Source: Albugo candida | Taxonomy: Eukaryota; Oomycota; Peronosporomycetes; Albuginales; Albuginaceae | Assembly (NCBI GenBank): GCA_905220665.1 | Contig: CAJNAR010000095.1 | Coordinates: 1-31,818, forward strand | Direction of reading: 5' to 3' | Length of the DNA stretch: 31,818 bases | Part shown: piece after piece, positions 1 to 8,500 of the stretch | Layout: every line of letters begins with the position of its first letter | Position numbering within the stretch: the first letter of the stretch is position 1 | Notes under the pieces: generated by a model | What the model was told of the DNA's origin: nothing | The model's database searches: none | What the model saw: the letters and a program-made list of their open reading frames with translations, nothing else | Made by a program: the position numbers and the translations under genes

Positions 1-65
1 GAGAGGCTGCTTAACTTCGCAGAGCAGACGGGATACGGTGCTTTCAGCCTAATATGGCCGTCTAC
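1..65 (-). rRNA. 5S rRNA, partial (5' part only)
   Basis: This is the 5' part of a 5S gene on the minus strand; the 3' part lies before the window. It begins GTAGACGGCC at 65 and runs through the conserved GCGAAGTTAAGC block. The first two plus-strand bases (GA) differ from the TT found in the other copies, which could be an edge effect or a real difference. 5S rRNA is made by RNA polymerase III and joins the large ribosomal subunit. Confidence 0.9.
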
Positions 66-280
66 GAAAGTGAATGGACGTAACACAATACATCGCACAA
101 TGCATGCTGCTTTACAAATATCAAACGCCATACATGAAATATCTATAAATGTTTATAATGTACATTTTCACAATGACAATCACAATCATAAATGCAGCAT
201 GATCACATTCACAACCACATTCACATTCACATTCACATTCACATTTACATTCACCAAGTCAAACAATACAAAGTCAAAAA
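66..280. repeat. 5S intergenic spacer with TTCACA-type microsatellite (describes all eight)
   Basis: The spacers lie at 66-280, 400-616, 735-957, 1075-1277, 1395-1609, 1728-1930, 2049-2250 and 2369-2571. Each has a roughly 137-bp conserved AT-rich part and then a CATTCA/TTCACA array ending in TTTACATTCACC. The arrays are at about 204-255, 539-591, 873-930, 1213-1252, 1533-1584, 1866-1905, 2186-2225 and 2507-2546. They are 58 bp at the longest and about 40 bp at the shortest. Interruptions mark individual units: an extra A near 560, TTCATATTT near 1238, and TTCTCATTC near 1557. I see no gene in any spacer. Confidence 0.9.
276..280 (-). terminator. Pol III T5 terminator, 5S copy 1
   Basis: Five T residues on the minus strand directly follow the last base of the 5S gene. 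This is the usual RNA polymerase III stop signal. Confidence 0.85.
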
Positions 281-399
281 GTAGACAGCACTCGGACTTC
301 AACGGTGGTCACCCACCCGAGTACTACCCGAGCTTGAGGCTGCTTAACCTTCGCAGAGCAGACGGGATACGGTGCTTTCAGCCTAATATGGCCGTCTAC
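281..399 (-). rRNA. 5S rRNA copy 1 (one-base insertion)
   Basis: This is a full-length 119-nt 5S gene. Its ends pair as helix I: GTAGACGGC at the 5' end with GTGCTGTCTAC at the 3' end. One extra base near 348-349 turns GCGAAGTTAAGC into GCGAAGGTTAAG in the sense direction, inside the A-box region of the internal promoter. It belongs to the GTT class at 301-303 (sense CCACCGTTGAAG). The insertion may impair promoter or RNA function, or it may be a sequencing error. Confidence 0.93.
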
Positions 400-611
400 G
401 AAAGTGAATGGACGTAACACAATACATCGCACAATGCATGCTGCTTTACAAATATCAAACGTCATACATGAAATATCTATAAATGTTTTATAATGTACAT
501 TTTCACAATGACAATCACAATCATAAATGCAGCATGATCACATTCACAACCACATTCACAATTCACATTCACATTCACATTTACATTCACCAAGTCAAAC
601 AATACAAAGTC

Positions 612-616
612 AAAAA
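612..616 (-). terminator. Pol III T5 terminator, 5S copy 2
   Basis: T5 on the minus strand, immediately 3' of the gene. Confidence 0.85.
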
Positions 617-734
617 GTAGACAGCACTCGGACTTCAACGGTGGTCACCCACCCGAGTACTACCCGAGCTTGAGGCTGCTTAACTTCGCAAAACAGACGG
701 GATACGGTGCTTTCAGCCTAATATGGCCGTCTAC
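617..734 (-). rRNA. 5S rRNA copy 2 (internal T4 run)
   Basis: The copy has the standard 118-nt length and an intact helix I. At 690-693 the majority sequence is changed (plus-strand GCAAAACAG instead of GCAGAGCAG), so the sense strand carries four consecutive T residues inside the gene. In many eukaryotes T4 is enough for RNA polymerase III to stop, so this copy could give a truncated transcript and behave as a pseudogene. GTT class at 637-639. Confidence 0.92.
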
Positions 735-937
735 GAAAGGGAATGGACGTAACACAATAGATCGCACAATGCATGCTGCTTTACAAATATCAAACGTCAT
801 ACATGAAATATCTATAAATGTTTATAATGTACATTTTCACAATGACAATCACAATCATAAATGCAGCATGATCACATTCACAACCACATTCACATTCACA
901 TTCACATTCACATTCACATTTACATTCACCAAGTCAA

Positions 938-938
938 N
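938..938. other. Ambiguous base (N)
   Basis: A single N interrupts AAGTCAA-N-AACAATAC, where other units read AAGTCAAACAATAC. The region also has an extra base compared with the other units. This is a local consensus uncertainty in the assembly. Confidence 0.99.
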
Positions 939-952
939 AACAATACAAAGTC

Positions 953-957
953 AAAAA
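953..957 (-). terminator. Pol III T5 terminator, 5S copy 3
   Basis: T5 on the minus strand, immediately 3' of the gene. Confidence 0.85.
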
Positions 958-1074
958 GTAGACAGCACTCGGACTTCCCCGGTGGTCACCCACCCGAGTA
1001 CTACCCGAGCTTGAGGCTGCTTAACTTCGCAGACAGACGGGATACGGTGCTTTCAGCCTAATATGGCCGTCTAC
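958..1074 (-). rRNA. 5S rRNA copy 3 (one-base deletion)
   Basis: The copy is 117 nt. Near 1033 the plus strand reads CAGACAGACGGG where other copies read CAGAGCAGACGGG, so one C is missing from sense GTCTGCTCTGCG. Helix I and the GGGTGGGTGACC block are intact. GGG class at 978-980 (sense CCACCGGGGAAG). The deletion lies in the loop just before the A-box and could be tolerated or be an assembly error; the spacer on its 3' side holds the window's only ambiguous base (938). Confidence 0.92.
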
Positions 1075-1272
1075 GAAAGTGAATGGACGTAACACAATAC
1101 ATCGCACAATGCTTGCTGCTTCACAAATATCAAACGTCATACATGAAATATCTATAAATGTTTATAATGTACATTTTCACAATGACAATCACAATCATAA
1201 ATGCAGCATAATCACATTCACAACCACATTCACATTCATATTTACATTCACCAAGTCAAACAATACAAAGTC

Positions 1273-1277
1273 AAAAA
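1273..1277 (-). terminator. Pol III T5 terminator, 5S copy 4
   Basis: T5 on the minus strand, immediately 3' of the gene. Confidence 0.85.
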
Positions 1278-1394
1278 GTAGACAGCACTCGGACTTCCCC
1301 GGTGGTCACCCACCCGAGTACTACCCGAGCTTGAGGCTGCTTAACTCGCAGAGCAGACGGGATACGGTGCTTTCAGCCTAATATGGCCGTCTAC
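1278..1394 (-). rRNA. 5S rRNA copy 4 (A-box deletion)
   Basis: The copy is 117 nt. Near 1346 one base is missing, so the sense A-box core reads GCGAGTTAAGC instead of GCGAAGTTAAGC. Both ends pair normally and it belongs to the GGG class. The deletion falls in the conserved internal promoter, so reduced transcription is plausible but unproven. Confidence 0.92.
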
Positions 1395-1604
1395 GAAAGT
1401 GAATGGACGTAACACAATAGATCGCACAATGCATGCTGCTTTACAAATATCAAACGTCATACATGAAATATCTATAAATGTTTATAATGTACATTTTCAC
1501 AATGACAATCACAATCATAAATGCAGCATGATCACATTCACAACCACATTCACATTCTCATTCACATTCACATTTACATTCACCAAGTCAAACAATACAA
1601 AGTC

Positions 1605-1609
1605 AAAAA
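1605..1609 (-). terminator. Pol III T5 terminator, 5S copy 5
   Basis: T5 on the minus strand, immediately 3' of the gene. Confidence 0.85.
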
Positions 1610-1727
1610 GTAGACAGCACTCGGACTTCCCCGGTGGTCACCCACCCGAGTACTACCCGAGCTTGAGGCTGCTTAACTTCGCAGAGCAGACGGGATACGG
1701 TGCTTTCAGCCTAATATGGCCGTCTAC
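1610..1727 (-). rRNA. 5S rRNA copy 5 (reference copy)
   Basis: This is the only full copy without a private change: 118 nt, helix I of nine pairs (GTAGACGGC with GTGCTGTCTAC, one G-U), sense A-box GCGAAGTTAAGC, and C-box GGGTGGGTGACC. It has the GGG class sequence CCACCGGGGAAG, which fits the usual eukaryotic pattern next to loop E. It is the best candidate in the window for a functional gene and for placing the organism by comparison. Confidence 0.96.
1636..1682 (-). promoter_or_regulatory. Internal control region of 5S copy 5 (A-box to C-box)
   Basis: In the sense direction the A-box-like GCGAAGTTAAGC (1671-1682) precedes the C-box-like GGGTGGGTGACC (1636-1647). By homology this is where TFIIIA binds inside 5S genes. 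The same elements occur in the other copies, with the changes noted for each. Confidence 0.75.
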
Positions 1728-1925
1728 GAAAGTGAGTGGACGTAACACAATACATCGCACAATGCTTGCTGCTTTACAAATATCAAACGTCATACATGAA
1801 ATATCTATAAATGTTTATAATGTACATTTTCACAATGACAATCACAATCATAAATGCAGCATGATCACATTCACAACTACATTCACATTCACATTTACAT
1901 TCACCAAGTCAAACAATACAAAGTC

Positions 1926-1930
1926 AAAAA
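1926..1930 (-). terminator. Pol III T5 terminator, 5S copy 6
   Basis: T5 on the minus strand, immediately 3' of the gene. Confidence 0.85.
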
Positions 1931-2048
1931 GTAGACAGCACTCGGACTTCAACGGTGGTCCCCCACCCGAGTACTACCCGAGCTTGAGGCTGCTTAACTT
2001 CGCAGAGCAGACGGGATACGGTGCTTTCAGCCTAATATGGCCGTCTAC
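1931..2048 (-). rRNA. 5S rRNA copy 6 (C-box substitution)
   Basis: The copy is 118 nt with normal ends. One substitution at 1961 changes the sense C-box from GGGTGGGTGACC to GGGTGGGGGACC, in the loop of helix IV, a highly conserved TFIIIA contact region. GTT class. Confidence 0.93.
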
Positions 2049-2245
2049 GAAAGTGAATGGACGTACACAATAGATCGCACAATGCATGCTGCTTCACAAA
2101 TATCAAACGTCATACATGAAATATCTATAAATGTTTATAATGTACATTTTCACAATGACAATAACAATCATAAATGCAGCATGATCACATTCACAACCAC
2201 ATTCACATTCACATTTACATTCACCAAGTCAAACAATACAAAGTC

Positions 2246-2250
2246 AAAAA
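2246..2250 (-). terminator. Pol III T5 terminator, 5S copy 7
   Basis: T5 on the minus strand, immediately 3' of the gene. Confidence 0.85.
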
Positions 2251-2368
2251 GTAGACAGCACTCGGACTTCAACGGTGGTCACCCACCCGAGTACTTCCCG
2301 AGCTTGAGGCTGCTTAACTTCGCAGAGCAGACGGGATACGGTGCTTTCAGCCTAATATGGCCGTCTAC
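2251..2368 (-). rRNA. 5S rRNA copy 7 (loop E-side substitution)
   Basis: The copy is 118 nt with normal ends. A substitution at 2296 changes sense GGGTAGTAC to GGGAAGTAC, at the conserved AGTAC element on the 5' side of loop E. GTT class. The spacer on its 5' side begins after 2368. Confidence 0.93.
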
Positions 2369-2566
2369 GAAAATGAATGGACGTAACACAATAGATCGCA
2401 CAATGCATGCTGCTTTACAAATATCAAACGTCATACATGAAATATCTATAAATGTTTATAATGTACATTTTCACAATGACAATCACAATCATAAATGCAG
2501 CATGATCACATTCACAACCACATTCACATTCACATTTACATTCACCAAGTCAAACAATACAAAGTC

Positions 2567-2571
2567 AAAAA
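2567..2571 (-). terminator. Pol III T5 terminator, 5S copy 8
   Basis: T5 on the minus strand, immediately 3' of the gene. Confidence 0.85.
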
Positions 2572-2690
2572 GTAGACAGCACTCGGACTTCCCCGGTGGT
2601 CACCCACCCGAGTACTACCCGAGCTTGAGGCTGCTTAACTTCGCAGAGCAGACGGGATACGGTGCTTTCAGCCTAATATGGCCGTGCTAC
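2572..2690 (-). rRNA. 5S rRNA copy 8 (5' end insertion), next to the satellite
   Basis: This is the copy nearest the satellite. It is 119 nt because one base is inserted at 2686, making the sense 5' end GTAGCACGGCC and interrupting helix I. The rest is majority sequence, GGG class. Its upstream flank (2691-2821) is cut short by the satellite before the microsatellite, so any upstream element further than about 130 bp is missing. Confidence 0.93.
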
Positions 2691-2821
2691 GAAAGTGAAT
2701 GGACGTAACACAATACATCGCACAATGCATGCTGCTTTACAAATATCAAACGTCATACATGAAATATCTATAAATGTTTATAATGTACATTTTCACAATG
2801 ACAATCACTCATAAATGCAGC
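2691..2821. repeat. Truncated terminal 5S spacer
   Basis: This matches the first 130 or so bases of the other spacers, down to ATAAATGCAGC, with a two-base loss in the AATCAC-TCATAAATG stretch. It then stops before the microsatellite. It is the edge of the 5S cluster. Confidence 0.9.
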
Positions 2822-2840
2822 AATCACTGTGTTTCTGCTA
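2811..2840. other. Junction between 5S cluster and 522-bp satellite
   Basis: To the left the sequence follows the 5S spacer (ATAAATGCAGCA); to the right it follows the satellite (AATCAC, one extra T, then GTGTTTCTGCTATAAA). The 5S spacer would continue GCATGATCACATTC and the satellite would be preceded by CTGGTA, so both partners share ATCAC at the breakpoint. This looks like a microhomology join, possibly with two bases lost on the 5S side. Confidence 0.8.
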
Positions 2841-5520
2841 TAAATATATTCTGATAATATATGTTGCTTTATGTTCTTCTATCAAGTAGTCGGTAGATTT
2901 TATAACTGCCCCAACAATACATGTTCTAGATGAAAGTGTTTTTCGAAAGGTTTGATTTCGGCATCATCGAGTCAACCCGGTGATGCAATCTTGTCTCATT
3001 TCAATGCGGGAAAACCTGATTCGACAATATCATCAGGGAACAAGTTGGTGAGAAAGGCCTATTGTAGGTGACAAAGTAATTGTTACCTACTATCTTGAAA
3101 GTCCGAATACTCTTTATGTGTACGTTTCATCGATTTGATACTTGTTTTGCGTGTAATAATCAGAATGTATTTCACGGTGTTGTCAAAACAGCAAAACGTA
3201 AGCGACAACAATCTTGTGAGGGCTCAATTAAAGCTAGATTAACCAGACATATTTTGGATAACTTTATTTGTTTTCCCTACCATAAAGCAAAAGGTTTGTT
3301 TTCGAAATAGAGTAGTGAGATCCCTCGACCAAGCTACTTCTAGTAATACCGTGACTCGACTATAATTATATCCTGATAGTACATGATGCTACATGTTCTT
3401 CTATCAAGTAGTCGGTAGATTTTATAACTGCCGCAAGAATACATGTTCTAGATGAAAATGTTTTTCGACAGGTTTGATTTCGGCATCATCGACTCAACCT
3501 GGTGTGCAATCTTGTCTCATTTCAATGTGGAAAAACCTGATTCGACAATATCATCAAGGAACAAGTTGGTGAGAAAGGCCTATTGTAGGTGACAAAGTAA
3601 TTATTACCTACTATCTTGAAAGTCCGAATACTTTTTTGTGTACGTTTCATCGATCTGATACTTGTTTTGCTGTGTAATAATCAGAATGTATTTCACGGTG
3701 TTGTCAAAACAGCAAAACGTAAGCGACAACAATCTTATGAGGGCTCAATTAAAGCTAGATTAACCAGACATATTTTGGATAAATTTATTTGTTTTCCCTA
3801 TCATAAAGCAAAAGGTTTGTTTTCGAAAAAGAGTAGTGAGATCACTCGACCTAGCTACATCTGGTAATCACGCGTTTCTGCTATAATTATATTCTGATAA
3901 TATATGTTGCTTTATGTTCTTCTATCAAGTAGTCGGTAGATTTTATAACTGCCGCAAGAATACATGTTCTAGATGAAAATGTTTTTCGACAGGTTTGATT
4001 TCGGCATCATCGACGCAACCTGGTGGTGCAATCTTGTCTCATTTCAATGTGGAAAAACCTGATTCGACAATATCATCAAGGAACAAGTTGGTGAGAAAGG
4101 CCTATTGTAGGTGACAAAGTATTTGTTACCAACTATCTTGAAAGTCCGAATACTCTTTATGTGTGCTTCGCCTTCTGTTTCGTGCTTGTATTACGTGTAA
4201 TTATCAAAACATAATACAAGGTGTGGTCGGAAAGAGCAAAAAATAAGCGCAAGAATCTTGTGAGTGCTCAATTAGAGCTAGAGCAACGTGATATGTTTTG
4301 TATAACTCGTGTGTTTTCCTCATTTCACATAGAGTGTTTTCTTTTCGAAGCAGAATAGCGCGATCACTCGACCTAGGTACATCTGGTAATCACGTGTTTC
4401 TGCTATAAATATATTCTGATGAAATATGCTGCTTTATGTTCTTCTATCAAGTAGTCGGTAGATATTATAACTGCCCCAAGAATACATGTTCTAGATGAAA
4501 GTGTTTTTCGAAAGGTTTGATTTCGGCATCATCGAGTCAACCCGGTGATGCAATCTTCTCTCATTTCAATGTGGAAAAATCTGATTCGACAATATCATCA
4601 GGAAACAAGTTGGTGAGAAAGGCCTATTGTAGGTGACAAAGTAATTGTTACCTACTATCTTGAAAGTCCGAATACTTTTTTGTGTACGTTTCATCGATCT
4701 GATACTTGTTTTGCGTGTAATAATCAGAATGTATTTCACGGTGTTGTCAAAACAGCAAAACGTAAGCGACAACAATCTTGTGAGGGCTCAATTAAAGCTA
4801 GATTAACCAGACATATTTTGGATAACTTTATTTGTTTTCCCTACCATAAAGCAAAAGGTTTGTTTTCGAAATAGAGTAGTGAGATCCCTCGACCAAGCTA
4901 CTTCTAGTAATACCGTGACTCGACTATAATTATATCCTGATAGTACATGATGCTACATGTTCTTCTATCAAGGAGTCGGTAGATTTTATAACTGCCCCAA
5001 GAATACATGTTCTAGATGAAAAGTGTTTTTCGAAAGGTTTGATTTCGGCATCATCGAGTCAACCCGGTGATGCAATCTTGTCTCATTTTATTGCGGAAAA
5101 ACCTGATTCGACAATATCATCAGGGAACAAGTTGGTGAGAAAGGCCTATTGTAGGTGACAAAGTAATTGTTACCTACTATCTTGAAAGTCCGAATACTCT
5201 TTATGTGTACGTTTCATCGATCTGATACTTGTTTTGCGTGTAATAATCAGAATGTATTTCACGGTGTTGTCAAAACAGCAAAACGTAAGCGACAACAATC
5301 TTGTGAGGGCTCAATTAAAGCTAGATTAACCAGACATATTTTGGATAACTTTATTTGTTTTCCCTACCATAAAGCAAAAGGTTTGTTTTCGAAATAGAGT
5401 AGTGAGATCCCTCGACCAAGCTACTTCTAGTAATACCGTGACTCGACTATAATTATATCCTGATAGTACATGATGCTACATGTTCTTCTATCAAGGAGTC
5501 GGTAGATTTTATAACTGCCG
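2822..5520 (+). repeat. Satellite segment 1: monomers A-A-B-A-A
   Basis: Anchors are at 3101 (A), 3622 (A), 4144 (B), 4666 (A) and 5188 (A). The second monomer has TTTTTTGTG instead of CTCTTTATGTG and an extra T in TTGCTGTGTAAT. The first, fourth and fifth A monomers end in the alternative tail CCCTCGACCAAGCTAC with GTACATGATGCTACATG. The fifth runs into a truncated unit. Confidence 0.9.
2844..2862. repeat. Conserved dyad in the satellite (first instance)
   Basis: ATATATT, a CTGAT spacer and AATATAT form a perfect 7-bp inverted repeat. It recurs in many monomers with the TGCTATAAATATATTC form. Monomers with the alternative tail carry instead ACATG-ATGCTA-CATGT at the same place, another inverted repeat with 5-bp arms. 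Either could form a small hairpin or be a protein-binding site; the role is unknown. Confidence 0.6.
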
Positions 5521-5522
5521 AT
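5400..5522 (+). repeat. Truncated satellite monomer with internal deletion
   Basis: A tail and start-of-monomer fragment (GTAGTGAGATCCCTCGACC through TTTTATAACTGCCG) jumps at 5519-5521 directly to ATCACTCGACCTAGC, the tail of another monomer. About 400 bp of a normal monomer is missing. The joined ends share CG (ACTGCCGCAAG and AGCGCGATCAC), so the deletion has two bases of microhomology. Confidence 0.85.
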
Positions 5523-8500
5523 CACTCGACCTAGCTACATCTGGTAATCACGTGTTTCTGCTATAAATAGATTCTGATAAAATATGTTGCTTTATGTTCT
5601 TCTATCAAGTAGTCGGTAGATTTTATAACTGCCGCAAGAATACATGTTCTAGATGAAAGAATTTTTCGAAAGGTTTGATTTCGGCATCATCGAGTTAAAG
5701 TGGTGATGCAATCTTGTCTCATTTCAATGTGGAAAAACCTGATTCGACAATATCATCAAGGAACAAGTTGGTGAGAAAGGCCTATTGTAGGTGACAAAGT
5801 ATTTGTTACCAACTATCTTGAAAGTCCGAATACTCTTTATGTGTGCTTCGCCTTCTGTTTCGTGCTTGTATTACGTGTAATTATCAAAACATAATACAAG
5901 GTGTGGTCGGAAACAGCAAAAAATAAGCGCAAGAATCTTGTGAGTGCTCAATTAGAGCTAGAGCAACGTGATATGTTTTGTATAACTCGTGTGTTTTCCT
6001 CATTTCACATAGAGTGTTTTCTTTTCGAAACAGAATAGCGCGATCACTCAACCTAGCTACATCTGGTAATCACGTGTTTCTGCTATAAATATATTCTGAT
6101 AATATATGTTGCTTTATGTTCTTCTATCAAGTAGTCGGTAGATTTTATAACTGCCCCAAGAATACATGTTCTAGATGAAAGTGTTTTTCAAAAGGTTTGA
6201 TTTCGGCATCATCGAGTCAACCCGGTGATGCAATCTTGTCTCATTTTATTGCGGAAAAACCTGATTCGACAATATCATCAGGGAACAAGTTGGTGAGAAA
6301 GGCCTATTGTAGGTGACAAAGTAATTGTTACCTACTATCTTGAAAGTCCGAATACTCTTTATGTTTGCTTCGCCTTCTGTTTCGTGCTTGTATTACGTGT
6401 AATTATCAAAACATAATACAAGGTGTGGTCGGAAACAGCAAAACATAAGCGACAAGAATCTTGTGAGTGCTCAATTAGAGCTAGAGCAACGTGATATTTT
6501 TTGAATAACTCGTGTGTTTTCCTTATTTCAAATGGAGTCTTTTCTTTTCGGAACAGAATAGCGCGATCATTCGACCTAGCTACATCTGGTAATCACGTGT
6601 TTCTGCTATTAATATATTCTGATAATATATGTTGCTTTATGTTCTTCTATCAAGTAGTCGGTAGATTTTATAACTGCCGCAAGAATACATGTTCTAGATG
6701 AAAGAATTTTTCGAAAGGTTTGATTTCGGCATCATCGAGTTAAAGTGGTGATGCAATCTTGTCTCATTTCAATGTGGAAAAACCTGATTCGACAATATCA
6801 TCAAGGAACAAGTTGGTGAGAAAGGCCTATTGTAGGTGACAAAGTAATTGTTACCAACTATCTTGAAAGTCCGAATACTCTTTATGTGTGCTTCGCCTCC
6901 TGTTTCGTGCTTGTATTACGTGTAATTATCAAAACATAATACAAGGTGTGGTCGGAAACAGCAAAAAATAAGCGCAAGAATCTTGTGAGTGCTCAATTAG
7001 AGCTAGATCAACGTGATATGTTTTGTATAACTCGTGTGTTTTCCTCATTTCACATAGAGTGTTTTCTTTTCGAAACAGAATAGCGCGATCACTCAACCTA
7101 GCTACATCTGGTAATCACGTGTTTCTGCTATAAATATATTCTGATAATATATGTTGCTTTATGTTCTTCTATCAAGTAGTCGGTAGATTTTATAACTGCC
7201 GCAAGAATACATGTTCTAGATGAAAATGTTATTCGAAAGTTTTGATTTCGGCATCATCGAGTTAAAGTGGTGATGCAATCTTGTCTCATTTTATTGCGGA
7301 AAAACCTGATTCGACAATATCATCAGGGAACAAGTTGGTGAGAAAGGCCTATTGTAGGTGACAAAGTAATTGTTACCAACTATCTTGAAAGTCCGAATAC
7401 TCTTCATGTGTGCGTCGTCTCCTGTTACGTGCTCGTATTACGTGTAATTATCAAAACATAATACAAGGTGTGGTCGGAAACCGCAAAAAATAAGCGACAA
7501 GAATCTTGTGAGTGCTCAATTAGAGCTAGAGCAACGTGATATTTTTTGAATAACTCGTGTGTTTTCCTCATTTCACATAGTGTTTTCTTTTCGAAACAGA
7601 ATAGCGCGATCACTCGACCTAGCTACATCTGGTAATCACGTGTTTCTGCTATAAATATATTCTGATAATATATGTTGCTTTATGTTCTTCTATCAAGTAG
7701 TCGGTAGATTTTATAACTGCCGCAAGAATACATGTTCTAGATGAAAATGTTATTCGAAAGTTTTGATTTCGGCATCATCGAGGTAAAGTGGTGATGCAAT
7801 CTTGTCTCATTTCAATGTGGAAAAACCTGATTCGACAATATCATCAAGGAACAAGTTGGTGAGAAAGGCCTATTGTAGGTGACAAAGTAATTGTTACCAA
7901 CTATCTTGAAAGTCCGAATACTCTTTATGTGTGCTTCGCCTCCTGTTTCGTGCTTGTATTACGTGTAATTATCAAAACATAATACAAGGTGTGGTCGGAA
8001 ACAGCAAAAAATAAGCGCAAGAATCTTGTGAGTGCTCAATTAGAGCTAGAGCAACGTGATATGTTTTGTATAACTCGTGTGTTTTTCTCATTTCACATAG
8101 AGTGTTTTCTTTTCGAAACAGAATAGCGCGATCACTCGACCTAGCTACATCTGGTAATCACGCGTTTCTGCTATAATTATATTCTGATAAAATATGTTGC
8201 TTTATGTTCTTCTATCAAGTAGTCGGTAGATTTTATAACTGCCCCAAGAATACATGTTCTAGATAAAAGTGTTTTTCGAAAGGTTTGATTTCGGCATCAT
8301 CGAGTCAACCCGGTGATACAATCTTGTCTCATTTCAATGCGGAAAAACCTGATTCGACAATATCATCAGGGAACAAGTTGGTGAGAAAGGCCTATTGTAG
8401 GTGACAAAGTATTTGTTACCAACTATCTTGAAAGTCCGAATACTCTTTATGTGTGCTTCGCCTTCTGTTTCGTGCTTGTATTACGTGTAATTATCGAAAC

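Larger units (their letters stand above)
1..2821 (-). repeat. Tandem 5S rDNA cluster, nine units, running off the left edge
   Basis: Units start (3' end of the gene on the plus strand) at 281, 617, 958, 1278, 1610, 1931, 2251 and 2572. The period is therefore 320-341 bp. Each unit is a 117-119 bp 5S gene read on the minus strand plus a 202-223 bp spacer. Length differences come mostly from the TTCACA-type microsatellite in the spacer. All genes point toward position 1. The cluster ends at about 2821, where satellite DNA begins inside the spacer. Spacers are nearly identical apart from scattered substitutions and indels. Examples are AATACATCGC versus AATAGATCGC, and GCATGCTGC versus GCTTGCTGC. 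Confidence 0.95.

Noticed and set aside
70..2708. Open reading frames of 63-224 codons across the 5S cluster
   Set aside because: They run through 5S genes and spacers, often start at GTG, and encode Thr-Phe repeats from the microsatellite. The indels and repeat length change the frame from unit to unit.
2881..2960. Functional tRNA gene in each monomer
   Set aside because: No acceptor stem or anticodon arm can be folded, and the T-arm pairing is poor. Only a loose similarity to Pol III boxes remains.
3116..3310. 64-codon ATG frame in type A monomers (starts MCTFHR, Lys/Arg-rich middle)
   Set aside because: It recurs only because the monomer recurs. The ATG is lost in the TTTTTTGTG monomers, an extra T in TTGCTGTG breaks the frame, the GACAAAATTT form changes the end, and types B and C do not keep it. 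No known domain is recognisable.
4566..4775. Minus-strand frames of 62-69 codons
   Set aside because: They are the reverse reading of the satellite, present only in some monomers and without any recognisable domain.
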